A DNA stretch of 64,000 nt from JAZMZS01 sp045120955 (lineage in GTDB: Bacteria; Bacillota; Clostridia; Oscillospirales; CAG-272), in NCBI GenBank assembly GCA_045120955.1, contig JBGVFH010000085.1, forward strand, positions 1-64,000. Reading direction: 5' to 3'. Every line of letters begins with the position of its first letter. Position 1 is the first letter of the stretch. The notes beneath the pieces are model-generated. The model searched no databases. It worked only from the letters and a program-made list of their open reading frames with translations, and was not told the DNA's origin. A program made the position numbers and the translations under genes. This document shows positions 52,748 to 62,134 of this stretch, piece after piece.

Positions 52748-52780
52748 TGCTTCCTCCGAATTTATACATATAACGAACAA

Positions 52781-52809
52781 ATAATACCATATTTTATTTT
52801 TTATGTCAA
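52781..52809 (-). promoter_or_regulatory. Sigma-A promoter for the phosphofructokinase
   Basis: On the minus strand TTGACA (52809-52804), a 17-base spacer and TATTAT (52786-52781). It stands back to back with the promoter of the next gene. Confidence 0.85.
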
Positions 52810-52819
52810 CACAATAGGC

Positions 52820-52848
52820 TTGTACTTTATTAAAATAAGTGGTATAAT
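52820..52848 (+). promoter_or_regulatory. Sigma-A promoter for the TagA-like gene
   Basis: TTGTAC at 52820-52825, a 17-base spacer and TATAAT at 52843-52848. Confidence 0.8.
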
Positions 52849-52894
52849 ATAGAAAAACAAAATGTTGAAAACGGTGGGATATGTCGGAGAAAGT

Positions 52895-53638
52895 ATGGAA
52901 AATAAAATAAATATCCTTGGCGTCGGATTTGATAATATCTCACACGACGGTATTCGCCCGTGCATAGAAAAAATGCTTGCCGTCGCAAAGCGGCAATATA
53001 TCGTAACTCCAAATCCCGAGATACTCGAATATGCAAAAAAAGATGAAGAATACAAAAGCATACTCAACAGAGCGGACTTGTGCGTTGCGGACGGCATAGG
53101 TATCGTCTATGCGTCAAAAATACTCGGCGCAGACATAAAAGAGCGTATTCCCGGTATCGAGATAGGCGAGTGCGTGCTGTCGCTGTGTGCCGAGACGGGA
53201 GAGCGGGTTTTTTTGCTTGGGGCAAAGCAGGGAGTCGCAGAAAAGGCGGCGTCGAGACTTTGCGAAAAGTATCGGGGGCTGTGCGTGTCGGGTGTACATC
53301 ACGGTTATTTCGGATGTGAAGAGAACGGGAAAGTTACAGATGAGATAAACAGAAGTAAAGCGAGCGTTGTCTTTGTTTGTATGGGAGCGCCGTATCAGGA
53401 AAAATGGATAGCACAAAATATATCAAAGCTTGAAAATGTCAAGCTTGCGCTTGCTCTCGGTGGATCTCTTGATGTATATTCGGGAAAGGTAAAGAGAGCA
53501 CCTGCGGCTTTTCGCTTGCTCGGTATTGAATGGCTGTGGCGATGCTTTTGCTCGCCTGCTCGTTTTGCTAGGATGCTTCGTATGCCTGTTTTTGTGCTTG
53601 ATGTGCTCAGAGAAAGGCGAAAAAATGAGAATTTTTAG
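52895..53638 (+). CDS. tagA: WecG/TagA/CpsF-family glycosyltransferase
   Basis: 247 residues, GT26 family. Adds N-acetylmannosamine or a similar sugar to undecaprenyl-linked GlcNAc in wall glycan synthesis. TPNPEILEYAKKD, ADGIGIVYASKILG, RIPGIE, FLLGAKQGVAEKA, MGAPYQEKWI and GGSLDVYSGKVKRAP are family motifs. I chose ATG 52895 behind GGAGA; ATG 52862 is only a few bases after the predicted transcript start and lacks an RBS. It is monocistronic, so the acceptor glycan is unknown. Confidence 0.88.
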   Translation: MENKINILGVGFDNISHDGIRPCIEKMLAVAKRQYIVTPNPEILEYAKKDEEYKSILNRADLCVADGIGIVYASKILGADIKERIPGIEIGECVLSLCAETGERVFLLGAKQGVAEKAASRLCEKYRGLCVSGVHHGYFGCEENGKVTDEINRSKASVVFVCMGAPYQEKWIAQNISKLENVKLALALGGSLDVYSGKVKRAPAAFRLLGIEWLWRCFCSPARFARMLRMPVFVLDVLRERRKNENF

Positions 53639-53772
53639 GAGAAAAAGGCACTTTCGGAGACTGAATTTTGCCTTTAAAACAGCGAAAATTTAGTAATTTT
53701 TATAAAAAACCGCATTTATTTTGAACCAAATTATAAAAATATTACAAAAATGATAATTTTTAAACAAAACTA

Positions 53773-53800
53773 TTGTATAGTTTGAAATTTGTGATAAAAT
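53773..53800 (+). promoter_or_regulatory. Promoter for gap
   Basis: TTGTAT at 53773-53778, a 16-base spacer and TAAAAT at 53795-53800, giving a leader of about 55 bases. The 5' half of this intergenic region (53639-53770) shows only a weak hairpin AAAGGCA/TGCCTTT and AT-rich sequence. Confidence 0.6.
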
Positions 53801-53861
53801 AAATATTGGTGCAAAGTAATGCAGTAAAAATATAATTTTATATAAACGGAGGATTTTAAAA

Positions 53862-54920
53862 ATGGCAGTAAAAGTTGCTATTAACGGTTTCGGCCGTATC
53901 GGACGCCTTGCGTTCAGACAGATGTTCGGAGCAGAGGGATATGAGGTTGTTGCAATCAATGACCTTACAAGCCCCAAGATGCTTGCTCACCTTCTCAAAT
54001 ATGACACAGCTCAGGGCAGCTATGTTGCAAACGGTCACACAGTAGAGAGCAAGGAGCCTGTTTTTGCTGAAGACGGAAAGACAGTTGTTACTCCCGGTTC
54101 TATCACTGTAGACGGCAAGGAGATCACAATTTACGCTATGCCTAAGGCAGCTGAGCTTCCTTGGGGAGAGCTTGGTGTAGACGTTGTTCTTGAGTGCACA
54201 GGTTTCTACTGCTCAAAGGATAAGGCACAGGCTCACATCGATGCAGGTGCAAAGAAGGTCGTTATTTCCGCTCCCGCAGGCAAGGACCTTCCCACTATCG
54301 TTTACAGCGTAAACGAGAACACACTTACAAAGGAAGACAAGATCATTTCCGCTGCTTCCTGCACAACAAACTGCCTCGCTCCTATGGCTAAGGCTCTCAA
54401 TGATTATGCTCCTATTCAGAGCGGTATCATGACAACAGTACACGCTTACACAGGCGACCAGATGATCCTTGACGGTCCTCACAGAAAGGGCGACCTTCGC
54501 CGTGCTCGTGCAGGCGCACAGAACATCGTTCCCAACTCTACCGGTGCTGCAAAGGCTATCGGCCTTGTAATTCCCGAGCTCAACGGCAAGCTTATCGGTT
54601 CTGCTCAGAGAGTTCCCGTTTGCACAGGTTCTACAACAATTCTTGTTGCTGTAGTTAAGGGCAAGGACATCACAAAGGAAGGCATCAACGCTGCAATGAA
54701 GGCTGCTGCTTCCGAGTCTTACGGTTACAACACAGATGAGATCGTTTCTTCTGACGTTATCGGTATGAGATACGGTTCTCTCTTCGATGCAACTCAGACA
54801 ATGGTTGCAAAGATCGACGACGATACCTATCAGGTACAGGTTGTTGCTTGGTACGACAACGAGAACAGCTATACAAGCCAGATGGTTCGTACAATTAAGT
54901 ACTTCGCAGAGCTTGGCTAA
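53862..54920 (+). CDS. gap: Glyceraldehyde-3-phosphate dehydrogenase
   Basis: 352 residues. Oxidises glyceraldehyde 3-phosphate with NAD+. NGFGRIGRLAFRQMF is the Rossmann start, AASCTTNCLAPMAK holds the catalytic Cys, and WYDNENSYTSQMVRT ends the catalytic domain. Codon use is more restricted than in neighbours, as usual for a very highly expressed gene. It is slightly longer than the usual ~335 residues because of extra residues around 45-75. RBS GGAGG. Confidence 0.97.
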   Translation: MAVKVAINGFGRIGRLAFRQMFGAEGYEVVAINDLTSPKMLAHLLKYDTAQGSYVANGHTVESKEPVFAEDGKTVVTPGSITVDGKEITIYAMPKAAELPWGELGVDVVLECTGFYCSKDKAQAHIDAGAKKVVISAPAGKDLPTIVYSVNENTLTKEDKIISAASCTTNCLAPMAKALNDYAPIQSGIMTTVHAYTGDQMILDGPHRKGDLRRARAGAQNIVPNSTGAAKAIGLVIPELNGKLIGSAQRVPVCTGSTTILVAVVKGKDITKEGINAAMKAAASESYGYNTDEIVSSDVIGMRYGSLFDATQTMVAKIDDDTYQVQVVAWYDNENSYTSQMVRTIKYFAELG

Positions 54921-54937
54921 TATCGTGATATTATCAC

Positions 54938-54969
54938 AAAAGGGTTGCACCGAAAGTGCAACCCTTTTT
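54938..54969 (+). terminator. Intrinsic terminator after gap
   Basis: AAAAGGGTTGCAC pairs with GTGCAACCCTTTT around CGAAA and is followed by T. Repeat copy C begins at once after it. Confidence 0.92.
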
Positions 54970-54970
54970 A

Positions 54971-55078
54971 TTGCATAGGAAATTGCGTAATTACGCCCCG
55001 CCGTTTGGCTGAGTTAAAGAAGATCCAAAGATACAATAGGCGGGAGGATGGATGCGGGCGGGGCGGGCAGTGTGCCCC
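54971..55078 (+). repeat. Dispersed intergenic repeat, copy C
   Basis: Begins TTGCATAGGAAATTGCGTAA like copy A, with a perfect palindrome GCGTAATTACGC. CCCGCC at 54997-55002 can pair with GGCGGG at 55039-55044. The 3' end carries GGGCA-GTG-TGCCC at 55065-55077. Here both flanking genes run in the same direction. Confidence 0.8.
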
Positions 55079-55181
55079 TTTTCTATCTGTAAAAAGCGCT
55101 CATTTTGCTTCTTATATTATGTGATGATGTCGGTTGACGCAAACGGATGTGAAGGTATTGCTCCCGTTTTTTTAAATTGTG

Positions 55182-55210
55182 TTGATTTTTCGTTATTTTT
55201 GTTTTATACT
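55182..55210 (+). promoter_or_regulatory. Sigma-A promoter for topB
   Basis: TTGATT at 55182-55187, a 17-base spacer and TATACT at 55205-55210, 36 bases before the start codon. Confidence 0.65.
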
Positions 55211-55245
55211 GTTAATATTAAATATTGTGATAGATTTGGTGAAAA

Positions 55246-57393
55246 ATGGTTCTTATAATTGCGGAAAAACCGAGCTTGGCACGGAATATCTCCACTGCTA
55301 TAGGGTCGATGAACAAGAAAAACGGATATTTTGAAGGGACGGACTATATTGTCACATGGGCATTCGGTCACCTTTTTTCTTTGTGCGATATCGAGGAATA
55401 TTTATCCTCTCAACCGCAGAATGTAAGATGGACGATGGACAATCTTCCGTTCTTTCCCGAACAGTTCAGGTTCAAGCTGCGTGCGGGTGCGGATAAAAAG
55501 CCGGACGAGGGCGTTATCAGACAGTTCGGCACAATAAAGGCGCTGTGTAACAGAGCTGATGTCGATACGATAATCAACGCAGGCGACTCTGACCGTGAGG
55601 GAGAGATAATAATACGCCTTTGCATAGATAATTCATTGACAACGAAAAAAAGGCTGCTTCGTCTGTGGATGCCTGACCAGACTCCCGAAACTATCAGAGC
55701 GGGACTTAACGAGATGCGTTCAGAGGATGAGTTTGACAATCTTGCAAACGAGGGTTTCGCAAGGACGTATATAGATTGGCTTTACGGCGTTAATCTTACG
55801 AGGTACGCAACGCTTAAAACGGGAACGCTGCTTCGTGTCGGCAGAGTTATCGTTCCGATAGTAAAAGCGATATACGACAGGGACATGGAAATACAGAATT
55901 TTATCCCGGGCATATACTATGCGCTAGTCAGCAGTGCCGAAACAAACGGAGAGGTAATTGAGCTTACAAGTAAAAGTAAGTACGACAAAGAGAAGTACAA
56001 TGATGCCCTTGCTCAATGCGCTAAGCTCAACGGGCAAAAGGGAATAGTTACCCATAAAAAAGTCAAAAAAGACAAGCTTGAACCGGGGAAGCTGTATTCG
56101 CTCTCGAAGCTCCAAAGCTACCTTGGAAAAAAATATAAAATGAGCATGGCACAGAGCTTGGAGATAGTACAAAAGCTCTATGAAGAGGGATATGTTACCT
56201 ATCCGAGAACAAACTCGGAATATCTTGCGACAGCAGAACAGGATAAGATAAAAAAGGTAATTGCAACAGTCAAAGGAGTCGGATATCCTGTAGAGTTTAA
56301 GTTTAAAAAGAGCATTTTTGACGATTCGAAGATAGAGAGCCACTCTGCGCTTACCCCGACATATAAAATACCCGATAAGAACAGACTGTCCGAAGATGAG
56401 ATGAAGGTATACTCTGCCATCATCCGCCGTTTCGTTGCGGTGTTTTGCGCAGAGGAGTGCAAGATAGAGAAGACCGAGATAAAGATAGATGTAGGCGGTA
56501 TCGAGGGATTTACGCTTAAGGGCAATGTTATAGTTGAAAAGGGCTGGACGAAATATGACGACTATACGACAAAAGACAAGCTCTTGCCGAACATAAACAA
56601 GGGGGACGAGGTAAATGTCGATTTTAAGCCCGTAGAAAAAGAGACCTCACCTCCGAAGCATTACACCATAGAAACGCTCAATAACTACCTCAAAAACCCA
56701 TTCAGAGAGGACAAGGCAGCAGCAAAGGAAGCGGCAAAAGAAGCGAAAAATTCTCCTCCGTCCGACAATCAACCCGAGGAGAACGATGAAGAGGACTACA
56801 AGGCAATATTTGAGGGGCTTGAGCTTGGTACTGAGGCTACAAGAACATCTATTATTGACAACGCAAGAAAGAGCGGATATATAGAACTTAAAAAGGACGT
56901 TTACCGTATTCTTCCGGGAGGCAAGTACCTTATTGAGTCGCTTGTCCGTATGCAGATATCAATGGATAAGTACAAAACGAGCGAAATGGGCAAGGCTCTT
57001 AAAAAGGTGTACAGAGGGGAGATAGGCGTGGCTGACAGCGTCCGTCTTGCCGAGAATGAGATAAAAGAGGTATTTGAAAAAAAGGAATGCACACCCGAAA
57101 CTGATACCGACGACGGCTTTTTCGGTGATATGGCAGGTAAATGCCCCTTGTGCGGGAACAATGTAGTAAAGGGGAGATACGGTTATTACTGTGTCGGATA
57201 TAAGGACGGCTGCAATTTTTCGGTAAATACCAGTATTTGCGGCAGAGTCATTTCGAAGTCGAATGTAAGCCTTTTGCTTGAGAACGGCAGAACGTCGAAA
57301 ATTCAAGGCTTTATATCAAAAAAAACGGGCAAGCCCTTTGACGCTTATCTCAAGCTTGACGGTGGAGAGGTAAAGTTCGATTTTTCAACTTGA
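55246..57393 (+). CDS. topB: DNA topoisomerase III (type IA)
   Basis: 715 residues. Single-strand passage enzyme. IIAEKPSLARNIS opens the Toprim domain, DSDREGEIIIR holds metal ligands and YVTYPRTNSEYL contains the active-site Tyr. A hydrophilic Lys/Glu/Pro-rich insert at about 485-515 and a C-terminal zinc motif (CPLCGNN...CVGYKDGC) follow. ATG 55246 has only a weak GGTGA upstream. Confidence 0.93.
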   Translation: MVLIIAEKPSLARNISTAIGSMNKKNGYFEGTDYIVTWAFGHLFSLCDIEEYLSSQPQNVRWTMDNLPFFPEQFRFKLRAGADKKPDEGVIRQFGTIKALCNRADVDTIINAGDSDREGEIIIRLCIDNSLTTKKRLLRLWMPDQTPETIRAGLNEMRSEDEFDNLANEGFARTYIDWLYGVNLTRYATLKTGTLLRVGRVIVPIVKAIYDRDMEIQNFIPGIYYALVSSAETNGEVIELTSKSKYDKEKYNDALAQCAKLNGQKGIVTHKKVKKDKLEPGKLYSLSKLQSYLGKKYKMSMAQSLEIVQKLYEEGYVTYPRTNSEYLATAEQDKIKKVIATVKGVGYPVEFKFKKSIFDDSKIESHSALTPTYKIPDKNRLSEDEMKVYSAIIRRFVAVFCAEECKIEKTEIKIDVGGIEGFTLKGNVIVEKGWTKYDDYTTKDKLLPNINKGDEVNVDFKPVEKETSPPKHYTIETLNNYLKNPFREDKAAAKEAAKEAKNSPPSDNQPEENDEEDYKAIFEGLELGTEATRTSIIDNARKSGYIELKKDVYRILPGGKYLIESLVRMQISMDKYKTSEMGKALKKVYRGEIGVADSVRLAENEIKEVFEKKECTPETDTDDGFFGDMAGKCPLCGNNVVKGRYGYYCVGYKDGCNFSVNTSICGRVISKSNVSLLLENGRTSKIQGFISKKTGKPFDAYLKLDGGEVKFDFST

Positions 57394-57406
57394 TGGATAA
57401 AAGTTG

Positions 57407-57435
57407 TTGAAATGTTAAAAAATATGCGGTATAAT
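57407..57435 (+). promoter_or_regulatory. Sigma-A promoter for the M16 pair
   Basis: TTGAAA at 57407-57412, a 17-base spacer and TATAAT at 57430-57435. Confidence 0.8.
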
Positions 57436-57475
57436 AGCTGTAATTTGTATTTTGTGTTTTTGTTCGGAGAGTAAT

Positions 57476-58780
57476 ATGTTTTTTAATAGAAGTGAGCTGT
57501 GCCGAGGCGTGCATCTTAATATAATAAATACAAATAAATTCAAAAAGAATTTTGTAAATGTTAATTTTGTTTTGCCTCATAAAAAAGAATATGCGGCTCT
57601 TTCCTCGGTGTTGGCTGACGTGCTGACGAGAGCAACGAAAAGCTTCCCGCATCTCAGGGACGTGGAGCGTGAGCTTGATGAGTGCTATGGTGCTCAGCTG
57701 TCTGCGTTTTCAAGCCTGAAGGGAGAGAGTAAGATAATATCGGTCAGCATGGACAGCATCGGAGACTGTTATGCGCTCGGCTCAGATAAAATATTTGAGC
57801 GTTCCTGCAGACTGCTTTACGAGGTGCTTTTCTCGCCTTATATGGAAAACGGAGCCTTCTCGGTTGAGTATGTTGAGAGCGAAAAGGATAAGCTTCTTGC
57901 TTCCGTCGGCAGACGCAAAAACTCAAAGCGGCATTATGCGCTCGACAGCTGCAAGAAGAATATGTGCTCAAACGAACCGTTCGGCATCCCCTCGTACGGA
58001 AGCGAGGAGGATATACGTGCGGTGACTGCACAGGGACTGTACGATTTTTATAAATATATGCTTGAGTGTGCAAGTGTTGAGCTGTTTTTTGTCGGACAGG
58101 AAGATGAGAAAAAGGTAAAAAAGATATTTTCCGATATGTTCGGCAATATACCGAGGAAAAGCTATCTGCCGCAGCAATACCCCACTGCTGTGCCTGCGGG
58201 CGAGCCGAAATATATTTGTGAGCAAGCAGACTACAAGCAGTCTGTGCTTGTGATGGGCTTCCGTACTAACATATCGAGGGAAAACGAGCAGAAATATGCA
58301 TTTAGCGTATTTAACGCTGTATTTGGCTCCGGAGTAAACAGTAAGCTGTTCAAGGTCGTGCGTGAAAAGATGCATTTGTGCTATTATGCGTCCTGCTCGC
58401 CCGAGCTTGCCAAAGGTGTCGCTTTTGTCAGCTCGGGAATAGACTCGTCAAACGAAAAAATTACAAAAGAGGCGATACTTGCTCAGCTTGCCGCTACGAA
58501 GAGAGGCGACTTTACCGACGAGGATATCTCAGACTGTAAAAAGGCGCTTGAAAATGCATACAAGGAGCTATATGACAGTCCTGACGGCTTGTGCGGCTGG
58601 TATCTCGGCAGAGTGGTATTCGGAGATACGGAAAGCGCTGAAAGCGTTGTGAAAAAAATAGGGGAGGTCACCCGAGAGCAGATAATGGAGGTTGCCGAGA
58701 AAATGCAGCTCGATACCGTGTTTATGCTCAAGGGTGTGGCGAAAGAATGCACGCCTGTATCTGAGGAGGGTGAGCTTTGA
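57476..58780 (+). CDS. M16 peptidase homolog lacking the zinc motif (YmfF-like)
   Basis: 434 residues with the two M16 domains (N-terminal NFVLPHKKEYAALSSVLADVL, C-terminal GFRTNISRENEQKYAFSVFNAVFG). The HxxEH zinc motif is absent, as in the inactive partner of bacterial M16 pairs such as Bacillus YmfF. It probably forms a heterodimer with the product of the next gene. ATG 57476 follows CGGAGA; an ATG 24 bases upstream has no RBS. Confidence 0.85.
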   Translation: MFFNRSELCRGVHLNIINTNKFKKNFVNVNFVLPHKKEYAALSSVLADVLTRATKSFPHLRDVERELDECYGAQLSAFSSLKGESKIISVSMDSIGDCYALGSDKIFERSCRLLYEVLFSPYMENGAFSVEYVESEKDKLLASVGRRKNSKRHYALDSCKKNMCSNEPFGIPSYGSEEDIRAVTAQGLYDFYKYMLECASVELFFVGQEDEKKVKKIFSDMFGNIPRKSYLPQQYPTAVPAGEPKYICEQADYKQSVLVMGFRTNISRENEQKYAFSVFNAVFGSGVNSKLFKVVREKMHLCYYASCSPELAKGVAFVSSGIDSSNEKITKEAILAQLAATKRGDFTDEDISDCKKALENAYKELYDSPDGLCGWYLGRVVFGDTESAESVVKKIGEVTREQIMEVAEKMQLDTVFMLKGVAKECTPVSEEGEL

Positions 58781-60063
58781 ACGAGATAAAAGAGGTATAT
58801 AACGAATATCTGCGGGAAAAATTGTATTTTGCGACCCATAAAAGCGGACTGAAAATAATTTTCGTACCGAAGAAGTTTACGACTTCATTTGCGATTTTGG
58901 GTGTAAGATACGGCTCAACAGACTCATCGTTTATGTGCGGAGATGAAAAAGAATTTGCTGTAGTGCCTGACGGTATCGCACATTATCTTGAACACAAAAT
59001 GTTTGAAAACGAGGACGGAAGCGACGCTTTTGAAGCTTTTACCAAGCTCGGTGCGAATGCAAATGCATTTACCACCCACAACTTGACGGCATATCTTTTC
59101 TCATGCACCTCAAACTTTGAGAAGTCACTTGAAGCGCTGATAGATTTTGTGCGCAAGCCGTATTTTACAAAAGAGAACATCGACAAAGAACGCGGTATCA
59201 TCGGGGAAGAGATAGAGATGTACGAGGATGACCCGTATTCTTGCCTTCACTACGGTATGCTCGACCTTCTTTACGAAAACAACCCCGTAAAGATAAACGT
59301 GGCAGGAACAGTTGAGTCGGTGAGCAAGATCACAGCCGAGCATTTATACAGATGCTACGATGCTTTTTACACGCTCGACAACATGGTGCTGTCTGTGAGC
59401 GGAGATACGGATATGGACAGCATAATGGCTGTGTGTGACAGGCTGCTGTGCGAGTCTGAGCCAAAGCTTGTTAAAAGACCGGAGGTGCACGAGCCCGAGA
59501 GCGTAAGAGAAAAGCGTAAAAGTATCGAAAGACCCGTATCAAAGCCGCTTTTTTGCATCGGAATAAAGGATAGTGTCATATCGGATGACAGAGAGAGAGT
59601 AAAGAGGTCGATTGCGGCAGAGATACTTGTTGATATGCTGTTCGGACCGTCAAGCAGCTTTTATTCAAAGCTGTACACAGACGGCACAGTCAACAGTATG
59701 TCCTGCGGATACGAGAGTATGATAAATTATGCTTTTTCCTATATTATAGGAGAGAGCGAGCTTTGCGAAAAGGTTTACGAGCATTTCAGATACACGGTTG
59801 ATAATGCGGTCGAGCACGGACTTAACAGAAGTGATTTTGACAGGATAAAAAAGGTCACGGTCGCAAATTTTGTGAAGGGCTTCGACAGTACGGAAAACAT
59901 TGCGACGGATGCGCTTTACATGGAGCTTGACGGGGTGAGTATTGATGAATATGCATCTTTGATCTTTGAGGTTGACTTTGATTATGTGAGCGGCATGACA
60001 GAGGAGTTTTTGTCCGAGGAGCGGTGTGCCATGATGACCGTAGATGTCAAAAGGAAAGGATGA
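58777..60063 (+). CDS. M16 zinc peptidase (YmfH-like)
   Basis: 428 residues. The catalytic motif is HYLEH at about 69-73 with the distal Glu in RGIIGEEIEMYEDDP. TTG start 58777 is 6 bases after GAGGAGGG and overlaps the previous stop. It pairs with the inactive homolog upstream. Processing of small peptides is the family activity; the substrate is unknown. Confidence 0.88.
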   Translation: MNEIKEVYNEYLREKLYFATHKSGLKIIFVPKKFTTSFAILGVRYGSTDSSFMCGDEKEFAVVPDGIAHYLEHKMFENEDGSDAFEAFTKLGANANAFTTHNLTAYLFSCTSNFEKSLEALIDFVRKPYFTKENIDKERGIIGEEIEMYEDDPYSCLHYGMLDLLYENNPVKINVAGTVESVSKITAEHLYRCYDAFYTLDNMVLSVSGDTDMDSIMAVCDRLLCESEPKLVKRPEVHEPESVREKRKSIERPVSKPLFCIGIKDSVISDDRERVKRSIAAEILVDMLFGPSSSFYSKLYTDGTVNSMSCGYESMINYAFSYIIGESELCEKVYEHFRYTVDNAVEHGLNRSDFDRIKKVTVANFVKGFDSTENIATDALYMELDGVSIDEYASLIFEVDFDYVSGMTEEFLSEERCAMMTVDVKRKG

Positions 60064-60067
60064 TATA

Positions 60068-61132
60068 ATGAATATAGTAGCTTTCCCGAATTTAAATTTA
60101 GGTCCGACGGTGTTGAATCCCGTTGCCTTTAATCTGTTCGGGCGTGATATCATGTGGTACGGCGTCATAATTACAGCAGCTATCATATGCGGTGTTATAT
60201 ATGTTCTCATGCGTGCAAAAAAAGAGCAAATGCTCGAGGATGATGTATACGACTGTGCCCTGATCGTTGTAGTGACGGCGATAATATTTGCCCGCTTGTA
60301 TTATGTGGTCTTTGATCCCGACCCCAATTACAAAAATTTCATTGACGTTATTGCTATATGGGAGGGCGGACTCGGTATTTACGGTGCCATTATAGGCGGT
60401 GCGCTTGCGTCATTTCTTGTTTGTAAATGGAAAAAGATATATTTTTCCCGTTTTGCGGATATGGTTTGTCCTGCGGTTATGCTCGGGCAGGCGATAGGCC
60501 GCTGGGGAAATTTTATGAACGGAGAAGCGTACGGCTCGGTAGAAAGGTTTGACTTTTTCTTTGTCAGCTTCGATATATCAGAGCAGACCTTGACATCTCC
60601 CTTTTTGATGAATATAAACGGCATCAACGCACAGCCGACCTTCCTTTATGAGTCGGTGTGGAATATTATCGGTTTTATACTTATCGTTACTGTCATAAAC
60701 AGGCGCAGAAGATTTGCCGGAATGACGGCGTGCTTTTATTTTGCATGGTACGGGTTTGGAAGAATGTTTATAGAGGGTCTTCGCACAGACAGCCTGTATA
60801 TCCCGGGAAGCGACGTAATGAGAGTGTCTCAGCTGATAGGGCTTGCAACGTTTCTTTTTGCCGTTTGCGCTATCATTATTAAGTGCATAAAAGCAAAGAA
60901 CACACCGTTTGATGTTGCATCTCCCGTTTATTACGGTGCAAGACTTGAAAAGCTGTATAAGGACGGAGCCTTGCGCTGTGAGTCGGACGGATACGTGAGT
61001 GCATTTGACGCTGACGGTACAGATAAGTCGGAGGTGTCCGAGCAGAGCGGGGACGACGAGGATATGAAGCCGCAACAAACAAAACGATCAACTATAGATA
61101 TATCGGAAAATACGGAAAAAACAAAGGAGTAA
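60068..61132 (+). CDS. lgt: Prolipoprotein diacylglyceryl transferase
   Basis: 354 residues, seven membrane helices. Transfers diacylglycerol to the lipobox Cys of prolipoproteins. GRWGNFMNGEAYG is the Lgt signature and IWEGGLGIYGAIIGG another. ATG 60068 follows AAAGGA. A hydrophilic C-terminal tail of ~75 residues, acidic and Lys/Thr-rich, extends beyond the normal family length. Confidence 0.94.
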   Translation: MNIVAFPNLNLGPTVLNPVAFNLFGRDIMWYGVIITAAIICGVIYVLMRAKKEQMLEDDVYDCALIVVVTAIIFARLYYVVFDPDPNYKNFIDVIAIWEGGLGIYGAIIGGALASFLVCKWKKIYFSRFADMVCPAVMLGQAIGRWGNFMNGEAYGSVERFDFFFVSFDISEQTLTSPFLMNINGINAQPTFLYESVWNIIGFILIVTVINRRRRFAGMTACFYFAWYGFGRMFIEGLRTDSLYIPGSDVMRVSQLIGLATFLFAVCAIIIKCIKAKNTPFDVASPVYYGARLEKLYKDGALRCESDGYVSAFDADGTDKSEVSEQSGDDEDMKPQQTKRSTIDISENTEKTKE

Positions 61133-61135
61133 AAA

Positions 61136-61987
61136 ATGGCTGAAATAATTAGCGGAAAAGAGTGCAGTGAAAAGGTGCGCGGTGAGATTGCCGCAGATGT
61201 AGAAAAATTCAAGAGAAGATACGGTTATGTGCCCGGGCTCACCGTTATAATCGTAGGGGAAAATCCCGCATCCGTCGTATATGTAAGAAACAAGAAAAAA
61301 GCATGTATCAACGTCGGAATGAACTCTGAGGTCATAGAGCTTCCCGAGAGCACGAGCGAGGAGCAGCTTCTCTCTTATATCGACAAATTAAACGATGACA
61401 AAAGCGTACACGGAATACTGGTACAGCTTCCTCTGCCGTCGCACATAAACGAGGAGGCGGTAATTAACAGAATATCTCCCGAAAAGGATGTTGATGCTTT
61501 TCATCCTGTCAATGTCGGAAAGGTAATGACGGGTAATTTCAGCTTTGTTCCTTGTACGCCTGCAGGTGTCATGGAGATGCTCAAATATAAGGGCATCAGT
61601 ATCACGGGAAAGCACTGCGTTATAATAGGAAGAAGCAATATCGTAGGAAAGCCTCAGGCTATGCTCATGCTGAAGGAAAACGCAACAGTTACCGTTTGCC
61701 ACTCGAAGACACGTAACTTGAGCGAGATAACACGTACTGCCGATATAATCGTAGCCGCACTCGGCCGTGCAAAATTCGTAAAGGCTGATATGGTAAAAGA
61801 AGGGGCTATAGTTGTTGATGTAGGTATCAACAGAATGTCCGACGGCAAGCTTTGCGGAGACGTTGACTTTGAGTCGGTCGAGCCTGTTGCGTCATATATA
61901 ACGCCCGTTCCAGGAGGTGTCGGACCGATGACGATTACGATGTTACTCAAAAATACACTTACAGCGGCGGAAAATCTTGCGAAATAA
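61136..61987 (+). CDS. folD: Methylenetetrahydrofolate dehydrogenase/cyclohydrolase FolD
   Basis: 283 residues. Interconverts 5,10-methylene- and 10-formyl-tetrahydrofolate. VGENPASVVYVRNKKKAC has the catalytic Lys, HGILVQLPLP and GRSNIVGKP are signatures and PVPGGVGPMTITML ends it. RBS AAAGGAG overlaps the lgt stop. Confidence 0.96.
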   Translation: MAEIISGKECSEKVRGEIAADVEKFKRRYGYVPGLTVIIVGENPASVVYVRNKKKACINVGMNSEVIELPESTSEEQLLSYIDKLNDDKSVHGILVQLPLPSHINEEAVINRISPEKDVDAFHPVNVGKVMTGNFSFVPCTPAGVMEMLKYKGISITGKHCVIIGRSNIVGKPQAMLMLKENATVTVCHSKTRNLSEITRTADIIVAALGRAKFVKADMVKEGAIVVDVGINRMSDGKLCGDVDFESVEPVASYITPVPGGVGPMTITMLLKNTLTAAENLAK

Positions 61988-62019
61988 ATTTATTTTGCAA
62001 GAAAAATGCAAAAACTGTA

Positions 62020-62049
62020 TTGACAAAACACTTGCAGCAATGGTATAAT
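62020..62049 (+). promoter_or_regulatory. Sigma-A promoter for rplU-prp-rpmA
   Basis: TTGACA at 62020-62025, an 18-base spacer and TATAAT at 62044-62049. Confidence 0.85.
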
Positions 62050-62055
62050 AATATG

Positions 62056-62134
62056 CCGCATGTTTATGGGTTTAAGAGAATTTTAGTATTCCCCCGAAAA
62101 ACAGCGAGTCATAAAAGAAAGTGAGGTGCTTTTC
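62056..62134 (+). promoter_or_regulatory. Possible L21 autoregulatory leader
   Basis: About 79 nt of untranslated leader in front of rplU. Its length and place match the ribosomal protein L21 leader of Firmicutes. I could not fold it convincingly by eye, so this is position-based. Confidence 0.35.

Noticed and set aside
54213..54950. A 245-codon minus-strand frame opposite gap
   Set aside because: Shadow of the biased codon use of gap; Cys/Ser-rich nonsense translation and no RBS.
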